This document shows, one piece after another, positions 12,401-24,700 of a stretch of 64,000 nt of DNA (the first letter of the stretch is position 1; every line of letters starts with the position of its first letter). The notes under the pieces are model-generated. The model was not told the DNA's origin and made no database searches. It worked only from the letters and a program-made list of their open reading frames with translations. The DNA is from Metaphire vulgaris (lineage: Eukaryota > Annelida > Clitellata > Crassiclitellata > Megascolecidae): NCBI GenBank assembly GCA_018105865.1, contig CM030848.1:15634809-15698808 (forward strand). The letters are read 5' to 3'. The position numbers were made by a program, and so were the translations under genes.

Positions 12401-13359
12401 TGCACCGAGCCCCACTGTAAGGGTAACGTAAAAATCTGCGATCCTGCTCTACCCATTGTAGAAAGAAAAGTAAGAAAGCGAGAAAACTGACTTTTGCGCA
12501 CATTACTTATTCATAGACCATTTGAAGTTCACATCATCAGTAAAAGCAAGAAAAGTGCATTTGTAGTTTTAATTTAGTGTAGTCAACAGAATGTCATGAT
12601 TTCTCAAACGAAGATTTGTTAACCTGCTAATTCAAGTTTAAGACTTCCGGCTACGGATATTAATACCCCATAGGCCCATACGTCCCGCATTCGGGTCGTG
12701 GTCTGGATCTCTAGCGATGGACTTTACAGTTAGTGTCAGTTTCATTTGCTAGGGGGCGCAGGACTGGATTTCATGTGACTGGTATAGGAACAGTGCTGCC
12801 TCTGGCGAATAAGGCATTTCACGAAATGGGGGAAGGGCGATTGAGCAATCGCTTCAATGTTCAAAGTACAGCAGCGACTGAAATCCACTTGCAACATGCA
12901 TATTGCCCATACTCTGACTGATACGGGGCTGCTATGGTGTTGCACCTGCACTGACTCTCCGCCCTGACAGATGGATCACTGTCCGGACGATGTCTAGAGG
13001 GGCAAGTGAGTAGATAATTATATAACTACGCGTATCGGACCGTACCCACTGATCGAATTTGTGTGTGCGTGCGTGTGCAAGCATCGGAATAGAAGCCGAA
13101 TCCCCAGACGCCGAATAACCGCCTCTTTATTGAAAACAGTCAGCCTACCCCATCTCCTCCTCCCTCCCTCCTTCCCTCCTTCCCTCCCGCCACCATCGTT
13201 ATTAAAACCAAACGGCATTTTAGGCGCACTTTCACCGAGCATATACAGCACAAGGACCCGGACCTGGCAGCAGCAGCAGCCGCTGGCCCTGGGCTGAACA
13301 CGCAGGAGCAAGATCGCCTCTGCCTCTTGCTCCTACTCAGCGGGTCCTGCGTCCATTCT

Positions 13360-13456
13360 ACTACTACTATTACTACTACTACACTACTACTACTACTACC
13401 ACTACTACTACTACCACTACTACTACTACTACTACCACCACCACCACCACCACCAC
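13360..13456. repeat. (CTA)n and (CCA)n trinucleotide tract
   Basis: Interrupted CTA and CCA triplets over about 95 bases. Poly-Ser/Gly open frames across it on the minus strand are artefacts. Confidence 0.9.
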
Positions 13457-14598
13457 TACCAGAGGAACTTTGGCGACTGTTTAGCACAACGGATGCTGAA
13501 ATATAAGTTACGTGGAATTCTCACGCAACGCTTTTGAATGTCGGGGCTGTGATGTCTTAATACATTTCATAGCAGTACGCTTTTGCACTCACGCACAACG
13601 CCAGGTCTGTAATTTCGTCGGCTACTGGTGAGCGGGTAAGTACCGCACATAGGGGTACTTGATTAATTGTTTTTGTAATTATCTTAGCATAGATCTGATC
13701 TTCACAGTATATATCAGGTTACCTATTCGCCGAGAATTAACGACACTTCATTTCTTTTGGTGACCATTTTCTTCTTGCTATTTTTATTTTGTACGTAGGC
13801 AGGCCTAACAGTGGTCAGGGTTTTCTGTTTTCTCCAAAAATCGATCTAAAATGTTGATACGGACCGCAGTTACTGTGTGTAGACTAACTAGCCTATACTT
13901 TTACATGCATAGGCGGCGATCTGTTACAGAAATTGGAGGTGTCCACTGTCCAGATCTCCCACGGGAGGAACCACTCATTCTCTCTCTCTCCTTCCTTTTT
14001 AACGGGGGTCGGTGACCCAGCAAAAATTTCTAAAGTTTTAGAAGTCATAAAGTGAGTTTTAGTGCATTTTGGACATTGGGCCTAATCAAGTCCTTTAGTT
14101 ATAAATTTTGTTTTTTGTCTATAAAACCTGTCGCACAATGGGCCAGATATCTTAAGACGCGGTTCATCTCTCGACAGGGTTGCCAACTGTGACAAATTTC
14201 AATAAAGGACATCGATCAGAAACATAAGCACATGTGTTTTAAATTTTACTTAACGTCAAAATCGTTTAGAAGTAAGTCGAATTTTTGCAATAGGCTATAG
14301 TTTATAGCCTAAGCCCTAGGCTATAAGCTGTTATTTCTTAAAATTCTGACTGTTTGCACACTTCAGCAACTGTGGCTCATGTTTTATTTTTTCCCAAAAT
14401 TCACGACAAGTGTCTTGCGAGTTAAAGTAGGTCTACTATGAAAAGTTCATTTTCATAGGTTCCACACAGCGTCTGTTTCTTTCATTTAGATGACATTGTA
14501 CTAAAAATGCGTTTTACTAGCGATAAATCAGTGGTTACGAACTGAAATCATCTGTAGGCCTAACGTTTTTTTTATTCAATTGTTCAATTAGTTTACAT

Positions 14599-14604
<6 letters not shown>

Positions 14605-14642
<38 letters not shown>
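14605..14642. repeat. (TA)n array
   Basis: About 18 TA units followed by a few TG units. Confidence 0.9.
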
Positions 14643-14650
<8 letters not shown>

Positions 14651-14830
14651 TGTAAATACAAGTTCAGTTGCATTATTAGTGAACTTCTATAGAGCCATTC
14701 AAGTAATAATGCCCAGTGCATCAGTCGATGGTCGTTCCTTGATTTGAATCACAATCCCTCATTATGTCAAATCCAATGTGTCGGTTCGATTTTCCGGTCC
14801 CGGTTATGACGAATAGGCAATAGAGAAGAG

Positions 14831-14995
14831 GAGTGGCGTAGCCACGGGGTTGGGGTTAAAATCCCCCTTGGACTGCGGAGAAAAAAAGTTGTTTGATGTA
14901 TTTCCATGCAATTTTTATTTTTAGGCGATTTTTGGCGGTTACCGACGAAATTTTTTTTCAAACCCCCTCTTCCGGAAATCCTGGCTACGCCACTG
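14831..14995. mobile_element. hAT-type MITE with perfect 8-bp target duplication
   Basis: Terminal inverted repeats GAGTGGCGTAGCCA and TGGCTACGCCACTG bound a 165-base element with no coding capacity. The identical octamer GAGAAGAG lies immediately on both sides (14823-14830 and 14996-15003). Eight-base duplications and CAGTG-like ends are the hallmark of hAT-superfamily elements, so this is a non-autonomous hAT derivative. Confidence 0.85.
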
Positions 14996-15035
14996 GAGAA
15001 GAGGATAGGCAATAAAGAAGAGGATAGGCAATGGC

Positions 15036-15100
15036 AGGGACTGTTTTAAGAAAAATTTATCACTGCACTAAACTCAAAAATATTGTGGACATCCGCGCAA
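15036..15100 (+). mobile_element. Fragment of the same MITE family as 60874-61070
   Basis: About 65 bases starting GGGACTGTTTTAAGAAAAAT match the left half of the element in the last MPHOSPH8 intron with few differences. The right end is missing, so this is a partial copy. Confidence 0.7.
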
Positions 15101-15224
15101 GGCAATTGCTTTGTATTTTGTTGTTAGTGCTTAAAATGCACTTAAATGCTGGGCGTTGGCCAGATGGAAAGATGCGTTGTATAATAACTATTAATACAGG
15201 CATAAAAGTTTAAAACCAACCAAT

Positions 15225-15243
15225 CTCTGTCTCTGTCTCTGTC

Positions 15244-15294
<51 letters not shown>
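15225..15294. repeat. (TCTG)n/(CT)n compound microsatellite
   Basis: TCTCTG, TCTG and CT units in succession, about 90 bases upstream of the start codon of the next gene and so possibly within its promoter or 5' leader. Confidence 0.9.
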
Positions 15295-15295
<1 letters not shown>

Positions 15296-15382
15296 GGTTT
15301 CTGGTATGTATTCCTTCTTCATTCGACCTATTTTTGTGTATTTTGAGGTTGAAGTTTCTTCCTCCGCAGAAGACAACAGAGA

Positions 15383-16334
15383 ATGGCTGCGTTTCTGCTT
15401 TGGACTTGCGCTTTGATGATGGCGGCGCATCTGATTCTGTCGACGGCCACAGACACACAGACGGACGGACGCAGGAAACCAACCAGACAGCACCGGAAAC
15501 CGATACCCACCGCGGCTGTCGACGTCGCTCTTCCGTGGCACACCCCTCCGCCCTCCGCTTCGCCGCCGACGACGACAGCGGCGCCGTCTCTACGGAGTCC
15601 ATCGTCTGCTCCGGTGGCGCAACAGGTGCTCTGGGTAACGGGGAATGTCTGGAGGAAGAAGAACAACGGAGAAGGAGGAGGAGGAGGAGGAGGACGAGGG
15701 AAGGATTTCACAAAGTAGAAAGCTAAGAAGAAATGAAACGACCGTTTTTACTCCTTCTTCTTCTTCTCCTCCTCCTCCTCCTCCCCCTCCTTCTGCCCCG
15801 AGAAACACCGACAGACGTGTGGCTCCTGCGGGTGTTCAAGACAGCAAGAGGAACGCATCGAGGCACGCAGAGGCCCAGTCGAACGCACACGGACATCACC
15901 AGAACTCAGTGACGACGGCCGCCAGGGTGGACCTCTCTCCCAGGCTGAAGATGTCCCACGACGAGGTCCCTTCTCATCCGCCGTCTCCTTCTCCTCCCTC
16001 TCCGGGAGTCGATCTTGACAGCGACGACGGCTCCGTACACTGCGTGGAGGCGTGCGACACGTCGCGATGTCCGCAGGTAGAGGCAGAGGCGTGCAAAGGG
16101 CTGGTGGTCAAGGATAACTGCAACTGCTGCCCCGTCTGCGTCGTGGCGACGAGAACAAACCATTCGAAGAACGACTTCGGTCCGAAACATCCAAGTAAGT
16201 TCCCGATCGACGAGATTCTGCATAGAGTGGGGAGGGAGGAGGAGGGAGGGAGGGAGAGGAGGCGTACCTATGGGGTGCAACATTTGGGGGTGGGGTGGTT
16301 GAAAAGTCGATCAATGAATTGTGTGACGCGTTTC

Positions 16335-16425
<91 letters not shown>

Positions 16426-16546
16426 TTAGTACAGCTAGTACAGTTCTCTAGTAATCGGTCTAAACTTTCTAAAAGGTCACTCTGAGCATATTAATGCATA
16501 ATGATAACTAATTAAAAGCAGTTTAACTTTTACCTTTAACTTTTAA

Positions 16547-16626
<80 letters not shown>

Positions 16627-17027
16627 GATTTTAATGGTTTGGGAGGCTAAGTAAGCCTTAGAAAATACTTTCTTCATTAAAGAGCATAGGCGTTAACTTC
16701 TACTGCATTAGCCCGCTAAGTTCGAGGCCCAACTTTTGAGAGACTAGGCTAAAAGGAACTAAGGGAAGGGGAAGGGGAAGGGGAAGGAGAGGCCTACAGG
16801 AGTGAGTGCTCGCTTTTTCATGCAAGTTTTCGCCTATGATGATGACTGTTGGTGAATGTAAATAACAGTCTAACATCTGTTTGGCATCTGAGTCAAATCG
16901 GAGTTGAAGGGCCCTACTGAGTAGAACCGGAGTCAATAGAGCAGAATTTATATAGCGCTTTGCTAGTACAGTTCTCTAGTAATCGGTCTAAACTTTCTAA
17001 AAGGTCACTCAGTGAGCATATTAATGC

Positions 17028-17117
<90 letters not shown>

Positions 17118-19071
17118 TGATTTTAAGTGGTTAAGGAGGCTAAGTAAGCCTGTGTGAAAACCACTGAAGGCCTACTAGGTGCTGGGCTGGGGATTCGAAT
17201 CCCCGGTTGAGTTAATTACTGCATGAGGCTGGTAAACAGAACAACCAAAATATTTGCCTTCGACGTGTTACATCGAAGCAGATAGAAAGCGTTTTTTCGT
17301 CTAAGGAGAAGTTACATCCGTTAACGTGTAGCGTATATTGACGCGGCATATGTTTGGACCGAATGACATCAGTTGCATGCGGTTAACAGCCGCGCGATGG
17401 TGTCATTGACTTCAGTGTCTGATGAACGCGCTATATCAAGTAGGCCTATTAGTGCTTGTGATTTGTGAACGTTTCTTTGAAGATTTTTATAGAATACTAT
17501 AGACATTTTCCCGTGTGCACGTGTCTGTTTGTCTGTTTGTCTGTTTGTCTGTTTGTCTGTTTGTCTGTTTGTGTGTTTGTGATTGCGTGTATATCGTAGG
17601 TTCTAACTTGCCAAAAATGGAGACCAGTGTAATTAACAACGGCTGTTGAACTCCGCTTTAACCGTCAGGTTTTCCAACGAACTCTTGCATCTTTTATCTT
17701 AATCAAGTAATTTCGAATAGAGACGAAAAAATGAGACCAACTGTATGTTAATTATTGTTAAAATACAGAGTAGACGTTAAAATACAGGCAGCATTCGGCA
17801 GTATTTGGTCATTTCCGATTCGAGGCATAGGCCTATCTTCTGCCGGGGGGGGGGGTCCGGCCCAGTAACTAATAGTGCCTCAACCGATGGCGATGCGAAT
17901 GATTGAAGCCGTACGTGTGGATGTCATGGCAACTCATTATCCCGTTCATTTGACCAATTTCAGAAGAATTCCTCGCCCCCGCGCACATCCTGTCGACTGC
18001 CCTGTGATAATTAGTGAGCAATTAGACAACAATGCTGCGAATGCCAAAGCATCTGTCTCTGATGTCGTATATAGCTACGGCGTTCGTATGAAATTTCCGA
18101 TTCCAAAGCCTTTGTTTTCCTCTCAAGTTTTCCTTTGCTCGTAAATTCGCCACAAAAGGATTCTATTTAGAGCACAGCACACAGCAGTCTCAAGAGCTTC
18201 TGCTATAATAGGGGCCGTCCATTAATTATGTCAACAATTTTCTGGGCAAAATTTTTACCCTCACCCCTTGTCAACAACTGTCAACTTTTCAGTGATCCCC
18301 TATAATTATGTAAAAACTTTTGACCCCCCCGCCACTAAGACCAGTGACGGGTCCCCCTAAAATGTTTAGAAGGTTATTATTTTCGCAGCAATGAGACTTT
18401 TTCCCCTTTCTTTTGTTCATCAAGTGTGATGACCTTTTTTGCTTGTCTGGCTTTCCCCCGTTGTAATAAATAATATTCCATGAAATTTCCTATTTTTATC
18501 ATTTGTAAAAAAATTGTTGACGTCAACTTCTCTTGAACCCCTCCCCCTGTCAACAACTGTCAACCTTTTTCAAACCCCCTCCCCTTATTTTGTTGACGTA
18601 ATTAATGGACAGCCCCATACTGTATGCCTACTTGTAATACTATAACTTAAGTCTCTTCAGCTCCTTCGGTCAGGAAGTCGTCTACTCATTGGCACCTACA
18701 TCCCAAGTTTATTTTAGAGAAACTCCCAATTAAGTGAACATGCTGGAAAAGAACACCTGTTAGTGCAAATTTAGAATCGGTTTCAATTTCAGCCGTCTCC
18801 CAAATAATTCCGAGATTCATCGCCCAGCCCCACAATTGATAGACTCTGTGGGGGCCTTTAGCCCCAAATTATCGACTTGCTTACTTGAGGGCCTCCTTCG
18901 ACTAGCCAACCACCCAAAACCCCGGTAAAACTAACGGCTGAATAAGGGCATGCCGTTTAGCAGCTGTGTTAATCTCTGAGTCGAATTATTCTTTTCAATC
19001 TACATGGTTTTATCATGAAGAAATAGCGCAGAAATCTAAATGGCCTGGTTAAGCCTCGCGCATATTAACTG

Positions 19072-19151
<80 letters not shown>

Positions 19152-19560
19152 GGGTTAGAGTGGTTCAGTATGATCCGATCTGCCCTGTGTGTGAGAACCA
19201 CTGTGTTCCACACGGCCATTCGATCACATTATGGTCTTGCTGTGTAATCTCATTCTTTGCCCTCTTGTCCTCTGGTATGTTTTTTCCTGTATTAGTATTC
19301 TCCTTCGTTGTCTTCTTGTCTTTCAGTCTATAGGCCTAAATAACAACGAAACATTGCCGCGTACAGGGCCTATTACGTGTTCGTATTGGTTTTGAAATCT
19401 TCGTCTGTCGTTTTCAGTTCATATGAGAGCGCAGTCACGTCGACCGCCATGCAGTCTGTCGCTGTATCATTATAATGGCAGGAGGCCTTATGCGATAAAC
19501 CGTCGGAACAGACTGTCGAACATAATAAGCAAATCGATTATCCCGGTGATAATATCGCCG

Positions 19561-19595
<35 letters not shown>

Positions 19596-20922
19596 GGGAG
19601 AGAGAGAGAGAGAAAGGATATCTCCATGACTACCGGTAGTCAATTATTCCATTGGCAACAGTGCCTGCTTTCCAGGTCTACGTCCCTGTAGTAGGCCTAA
19701 CTACTCAATATTAACCGTCCCATTTCGCTCGTACGTAGGTTGGCAACGAGTGGAGTATATCGTCGCAGTACCGAGTAACCTCTGCCCTCTCTCTCTCTGA
19801 TCATATATAGGCGGATTTTATTAAAGACTAGGGTAGGCTTAAGCCCACCCAACTAATCCCACCAAAACAAAAAAATGTTTTTTCCATCAACACCAAGTAT
19901 GTCGCGAGTGCTGACAGACCCCATGCTAGCCTACCCAAATATGAAACTCTAAATCCGCCTATGTCTCTGATCCACTGTCGTCTGACTCGTCTATAGCATT
20001 GGGTCGGGACCCGTTTCGAGATCCGTCCAAAACCGGCGAGGTTTTGGGAAGGTGGAGGGGGAAGTATTGGATCTAGGAAAACGCACCAAACACCAGAGAT
20101 GTTCATAGGTCCATTTATTAGAACCAAATCCAAACCAACCCATCAAATCTCCAACCCAACCAAATCCAACCCATGCCGATAATAGGTTTACTCAGGGAGC
20201 AATTTGTAAGGGAGTGGAAAGGGGGATTCCCCTCACTGCCCAACAGCATCCCCCTACTGCTACATCCCCCCACCATTACATCCCCCCACTGCTACATTTC
20301 CCCAACAACTACATCCTCTCCAAGTTCGACATATTCCCCAATTGCTCCAGGTCACAAATCGCACCCTGGTCTTACTTGACCCAACCCAACCCACTGTAAT
20401 ACATTACAATTTCTTAAACCATGACTTATTTTCTGACCCAACCCAACCCACCATTAATATGGAAAAGTCTGACCCAACCCAATCCAACCCATGGGTTAAC
20501 CCAACCCATGGACATCTCTGCCAAACACCAGGTGCGTTTGAGACGACGACCGAATTTTTGCTCGTAAAAACTTTTGGGCCGATAAATGTCGCCGCCCCCT
20601 CCCCCCAATTCTGGAATCCTGACTTGCGCCGCTGTATTCTACGGATCGTTGTTCTGCGGCAGGCAACGCATGCGACGGAATGGTCTGCGAGAAGAACAAG
20701 GTCTGCATTCTGAACATTCAGGGAATTCCGATGTGTCGCTGTCGCAACATCTACATCTGCCGAAGTGCCGAACGACGACCCGTTTGCACCGTCAACGGCA
20801 CCTTCAAGAACAAGTGCTTTCTCCAGGTGGAAGAGTGCAGCACCGGAAAACGCATCAGGGTCGTTCACAGGGGGGCGTGTCGTGCACGCTCACCGGCCAG
20901 GCAGCTGAAGCCGTACCTGTGA
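15383..20922 (+). CDS. Secreted IGFBP/VWC-like plus follistatin/Kazal-domain protein
   Basis: Proposed exons: 15383-15714, 15803-16194 and 20663-20922 (327 residues, phases consistent throughout). Exon 1 starts at an ATG in good context (AGAGAATGG) and encodes a strong signal peptide (MAAFLLWTCALMMAAHLIL), then a disordered Thr/Pro-rich stretch. Exon 2 adds more disordered sequence and a cysteine cluster at about residues 191-224 with spacing C-x3-C-x4-C-x7-C-x8-C-x-CC-x2-C, like the N-terminal half of an IGFBP domain or a short VWC. The donor after it (A|GTAAGT) is excellent. Exon 3 begins with a follistatin EGF-like half (ACDGMVCEKNKVC) followed by a Kazal module (PVCTVNGTF ... CSTGKRIRVVHRGAC) and stop. 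The first intron (88 bases, long CTT/CCT tract) is the least certain join. Domain order recalls IGFBP-related Kazal proteins; a growth-factor-binding or protease-inhibitor role in the extracellular space is inference. Confidence 0.65.
16338..17150. repeat. Local duplication with long (AAT)n arrays in the Kazal-gene intron
   Basis: Two copies of a unit lie 530 bases apart: 16434-16660 and 16964-17150. Each starts GCTAGTACAGTTCTCTAGTA (first copy slightly altered), continues through ATTAATGCATAAT into an AAT or ATT array, and ends with a GATTTTAA.TGG...GGAGGCTAAGTAAGCCT block. The first ~70 bases are nearly identical. A further (AAT)n array precedes copy 1 (16338-16425). Either a tandem duplication or two insertions of one element. 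Confidence 0.75.
17117..17215 (+). mobile_element. tRNA-like SINE fragment
   Basis: Contains AGTGGTTAAGG, like the A-box region of Ser/Leu tRNAs (compare GAGTGGTTAAGG in the tRNA-Ser at 26 kb), and 66 bases later GGGGATTCGAATCCCC, a near-perfect B box inside a paired T-arm. Sits directly after an (AAT)n array. Not a functional tRNA, as there is no acceptor stem. Relatives lie near 16625, 19150, 30850 (inverse) and 57885. Confidence 0.55.
17525..17581. repeat. (GTTTGTCT)n octamer array
   Basis: About six to seven tandem copies of an eight-base GTTTGTCT unit, inside the long intron of the IGFBP/Kazal-type gene. Confidence 0.9.
18211..18616. mobile_element. Terminal-inverted-repeat element, GGGGCTGTCCATTAATTA family, longest copy
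   Basis: The ends GGGGCCGTCCATTAATTATG and the inverse of GGGGCTGTCCATTAATTACG are inverted repeats of about 27 bases (24 match). The 406-base interior has no coding capacity but repeats the sub-motif TTGTCAACAACTGTCAA twice, as if built from nested arms. Shorter relatives lie at 42412-42528 and in 62056-62276. Superfamily not assignable from the ends alone. Confidence 0.75.
19070..19205. repeat. (AAT)n/(ATT)n array followed by tRNA-like element
   Basis: About 17 AAT units run into ten ATT units, making a potential hairpin. Directly after comes AGAGTGGTTCAGTATGATC ... GTGAGAACCACTG, closely related to the block after the (ATT)n array at 57.88 kb. Confidence 0.75.
19807..19962. mobile_element. 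Short MITE, ATAGGCGGATTT ends
   Basis: ATAGGCGGATTT at the left and its exact inverse AAATCCGCCTAT at the right bound 156 bases without an open frame. A fragment with a similar left end is at 40118. No target duplication identified. It lies in the long intron of the IGFBP/Kazal-type gene. Confidence 0.65.
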
Positions 20923-21089
20923 GCAGCAGACCTGCTCACGCCAAAACTACCGCTCGATGAGTAGGCCTTTATATTGTAACACACCGAGACATTCGAGTCC
21001 CCCAAAGTACCAGAATAGATTTTGAAGTTTTTAGGGAAAATGTTGGGGCGACAATTGACATGCATCGTTTTGATATTTCAATGCCTATG

Positions 21090-21095
21090 AATAAA
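21090..21095 (+). promoter_or_regulatory. Polyadenylation signal of the IGFBP/Kazal-type gene
   Basis: AATAAA 168 bases after the TGA stop; a second AATAAA lies about 60 bases further on. Distance and context fit a normal short 3' untranslated region. Confidence 0.65.
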
Positions 21096-21520
21096 CATCT
21101 TGGAACTTGAATGTATTCCAAAATATAGGAATATAAACAATAATATGCTTTGAATAAATGTGCCATGCTAAAAGTTCTTTTATGTTAGCCTATCTACTGT
21201 ACAATTATTGGCAAGTTATTATACCCAAGGTCTAATACATACACATAATAATGGTGAACTCTAAATTAGGTTCATAGTTCAATTTGCCAGCAGTTTACCA
21301 TCCCCCCCCCCAACTGACCATAGATAACCTTTTAGCAGGGTTCGAAAATCTTGAAATTAAAGAGATTTGAATGGTAGGTCTACTGGGGTTTGGCCCCTCC
21401 CAAAGACTAAAACCAAACTCCGCCCATGTATCACAGCCTTCCACCGTATGTATCCAGTAGAAATGACCAGGAACTACAGTAAGTGTCCATAAACTCATAT
21501 ATGAAGATCAGTTATGAAGG

Positions 21521-21706
21521 TCAAAGGTGATACATCTGAACTATGCAGCTGCCAGTTACTCTCAGGTATCGACCCCAAACATTCGCCAAATTCTGATTGG
21601 ATCTAAAAACATAGATGTACAGTGTACACAGTATGCAAATAGCAGAACTTTATTGTAATTTCTAAGTCAGAGCTTGAAAATCTAAACATCATTCTTGATA
21701 CATCGA

Positions 21707-21741
<35 letters not shown>

Positions 21742-24700
21742 CATTATTATTATTATTCTCTCAAACAAGAACACAGCTGTCACCTGAGTGCTGTTATGTG
21801 TTGACTTGTCTCTTGATAAATGTGAAAGAAGACCTGTACATCTTGCATCAGCCATCCATTAGCTCTACATGGCTCAATAATCTGCAACAGAAAGTCATTT
21901 TCATAAATAAAATAAACCGCACCTTTGTTTAACACTAAAGACCCATAATGCCAATTCCAATGCATCCGGGTAAGCACATTGAGAAATAAATAGAGACTTT
22001 AATCATACGTAAGTGATTACATTTTAAAGCATCGTTAATTCTAGATGTAACTAAAAGAATATTACACAAGAGAAATAGTATTACTGGTAGCATCAACAAT
22101 AGAAGCCAATGTTACATTTGCATTTTAAACCCAATGTTTGGCATACAACCAATCCCACTAATAAATCAAGTAAAGAAGTTATGTGAGCATAAATTTAAAA
22201 CTATATATTTTATTCAGTATTCCAAGAACTCACCTTTTCCAAAATATCGAGAAAGAAATCTCGAAGGTCTTTTGAATGATTTAGGCCACACGCAAGATTA
22301 ATGAGAATTTTTGAGAAGCTCTGTAACAAATGTAAAAAAACTTCACATAAAATATTAGAAAGCTACCATAGTCTTACGGTTGTAATTGACTAATAAACAT
22401 TTTTATACGACAAGTTCCAAGTCAAATTTTAGCCATAATACATGTAACTAATGTAAGTGTACCACAGGACATTCATAGAATAAAAGAGGCCTTGGTTACA
22501 GGACATGCTGTGCAAACACTGAATGGAATGGAATATAACATAATGGTATCCTGGTGCAAATAAATTATCCTAAGTTAGAGCATTACAAGAAAACATAGCT
22601 GTTGGTTCAATGTCTGTCTTATTGTGGGGCCCTCCACAAGTTCCATCTGTAATGCTCAAATGCTTAAAATCATTCTTCCAAGAGAGATAGTGAAACACGT
22701 CTATAAAGCGAATCTGCCCAACCTACATACAGGACAAATTAACTATTAGCTGAGAACTGAATCAAGAATACGTACTTTAAAATTGGCATCGATGTCTGAA
22801 AATGCATTTGGCGACATCTTTGCTTTGATGGAGCTTTTGTAAATAAGCCTGAACACAAAAATAAATGACACAACTAATTGACGATAGACACAATTCTGCT
22901 GTCTGAAAAAACAGGCAGAAAACCAATCGACCATCACTAAAAAGAGCAAACAATCTTTCCCTCACTGTTTGTGTTCGTCGAGATTTTCGCGTTCCGTCAA
23001 AGTCTTAACTTCCCGCAGATCTTGAAGGAAATCCTTATCGAGATCGACATCATTGTCCTCATGATCTTTGCATTCTGCAGCAGAGTTCACAAAAAATGTC
23101 CAAATCAGATACAGAACGCGTCAAACTTCACCAGATAACTCACTTTCAAAACTGCTTACAACATCAACCATATTTTTCAGCATTGCAGACCCTTACTATA
23201 GACAGCAGCAGGTTTTACAGATGAACATTGGACAGAAGCAATACAAAACTAATATTCAAACATTATATTTTAACAGACCATGCATAAAGAATTTCCATAC
23301 TCAGATTAACAAAGTTGAAGCTCATCATAATGGTTTTCTAATCTCAATATTGAGAAGAGATTTTGGAAGTTCACGTTAATTAGCAAACCTTTGAAGAATG
23401 TACTTAGGCTAAAACAACAATAACTTTTTCCTAAATTAATGATCAATGATGAATCTAACCTTGAGAACTGTAAGACCAATGGGCTATCATCATGTTTGTG
23501 CAGTGGACAAAATCAGTAAATGTAAGGTAACCGAGCTTTTTCTTGCTCAAGTCAAAGCGGTTGTTGGTAATGAAAACTATTGCAGCGTACTGTCTGCAGC
23601 AAAAGGAAATAAAAGAACAACAATTACAAAAATCAAGGCAGTCACCACTATATCTACATCTAGTATTTCTGGGTAATTCTTTTTCCCCTTTTAAACACTC
23701 AACTTCAACAATGTTCCAACAGGCCAAGTGCTTAGCAATAGAGATATTGAAATAAATGAACAGCGCCAAACCTTACCATGTACAATGTGCAATTTTGGCT
23801 TTGGGTGTTATGCTAAATTCATAAATGACATTTTAAGCTCCTTTAATGATTGAAGCTCAAATGAAATAGCGATTAACATACTGAGCAAGTTCGTGAGACA
23901 AAAGAAAATTCGCCTTGATGTTTTCTACGAGACTACCATTCATTTCTTCAACTGCTTTGAAGACTCTTTTGATGTTGTCAAACTGTGATGCAACAGATTA
24001 AAAGGAAATTTTAAATAATAAAAACTGCTACTACTTTAATACAACTTTCTATAACAATATCATCAAAATCCAAATGCCATTTCTGGAAAATTATTCATGA
24101 TTAAATATTAAAATTTAAAATCAAGAAAACAACCAAAACTATGACTCACCTGACGGCGGCAGCTTCGAAGAGGTATTCTAGTCTTTTCGCTGACGTCGTC
24201 GAGGGAATTTCGATGTCGTGACGTCAGCTTTTTCCCGAGAATTTCTCTGACAATCGCTGGGTCAAACTCGTAATACCTACGAACGAGATAGTCAAATGAA
24301 GTAACGGATGGAAAGTCCAAAAAATCAATTATTCACCAATTAAAATAAATTCACAGAGACAAGCAACGATAGTTCCAAAACTGACTTTTCGATCAAGACG
24401 TTTTGCTGATCTGGACTTATTTGGATTTCGAGCTGAGTCGATAATTTGTCCGGGCTCTTGAGATATCGTTCCAGAATTCTGAGCGTTCGAAAGTGATCAT
24501 CGACGTCTGCAAGTAGCATGTTGAATGTTGCGCCGTACTGCTGCAAGTTTCCACGTTTCTGTTCTATCGACGCAGCTTCATGGGCTGCAAATGTAAGTCA
24601 AAATAAGTCTCAAGGCTCAATTATATTTATCAATAGATGTAAACATAATCAGTTGTATCTAAAGAGCAACAAGCAAACATGCACAAAATTAACCGTCATC

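Larger units (their letters stand above)
11886..14830. other. Intergenic, no gene seen
   Basis: No supported exon. It holds an 18-bp G-rich minisatellite (12349-12400), a (CTA)n/(CCA)n tract (13360-13456), a (CT)-rich tract near 13978 and a (TA)n array (14605-14642). The missing 5' exon(s) of the minus-strand mucin-like gene could lie here, but I cannot point to one. Confidence 0.5.

Noticed and set aside
21780..21784. Stop codon directly after FIBP exon 9 as the real end of FIBP
   Set aside because: Splicing at AG|GTGACA to the exon at 21602 restores the conserved C-terminus in phase, so the stop is intronic.
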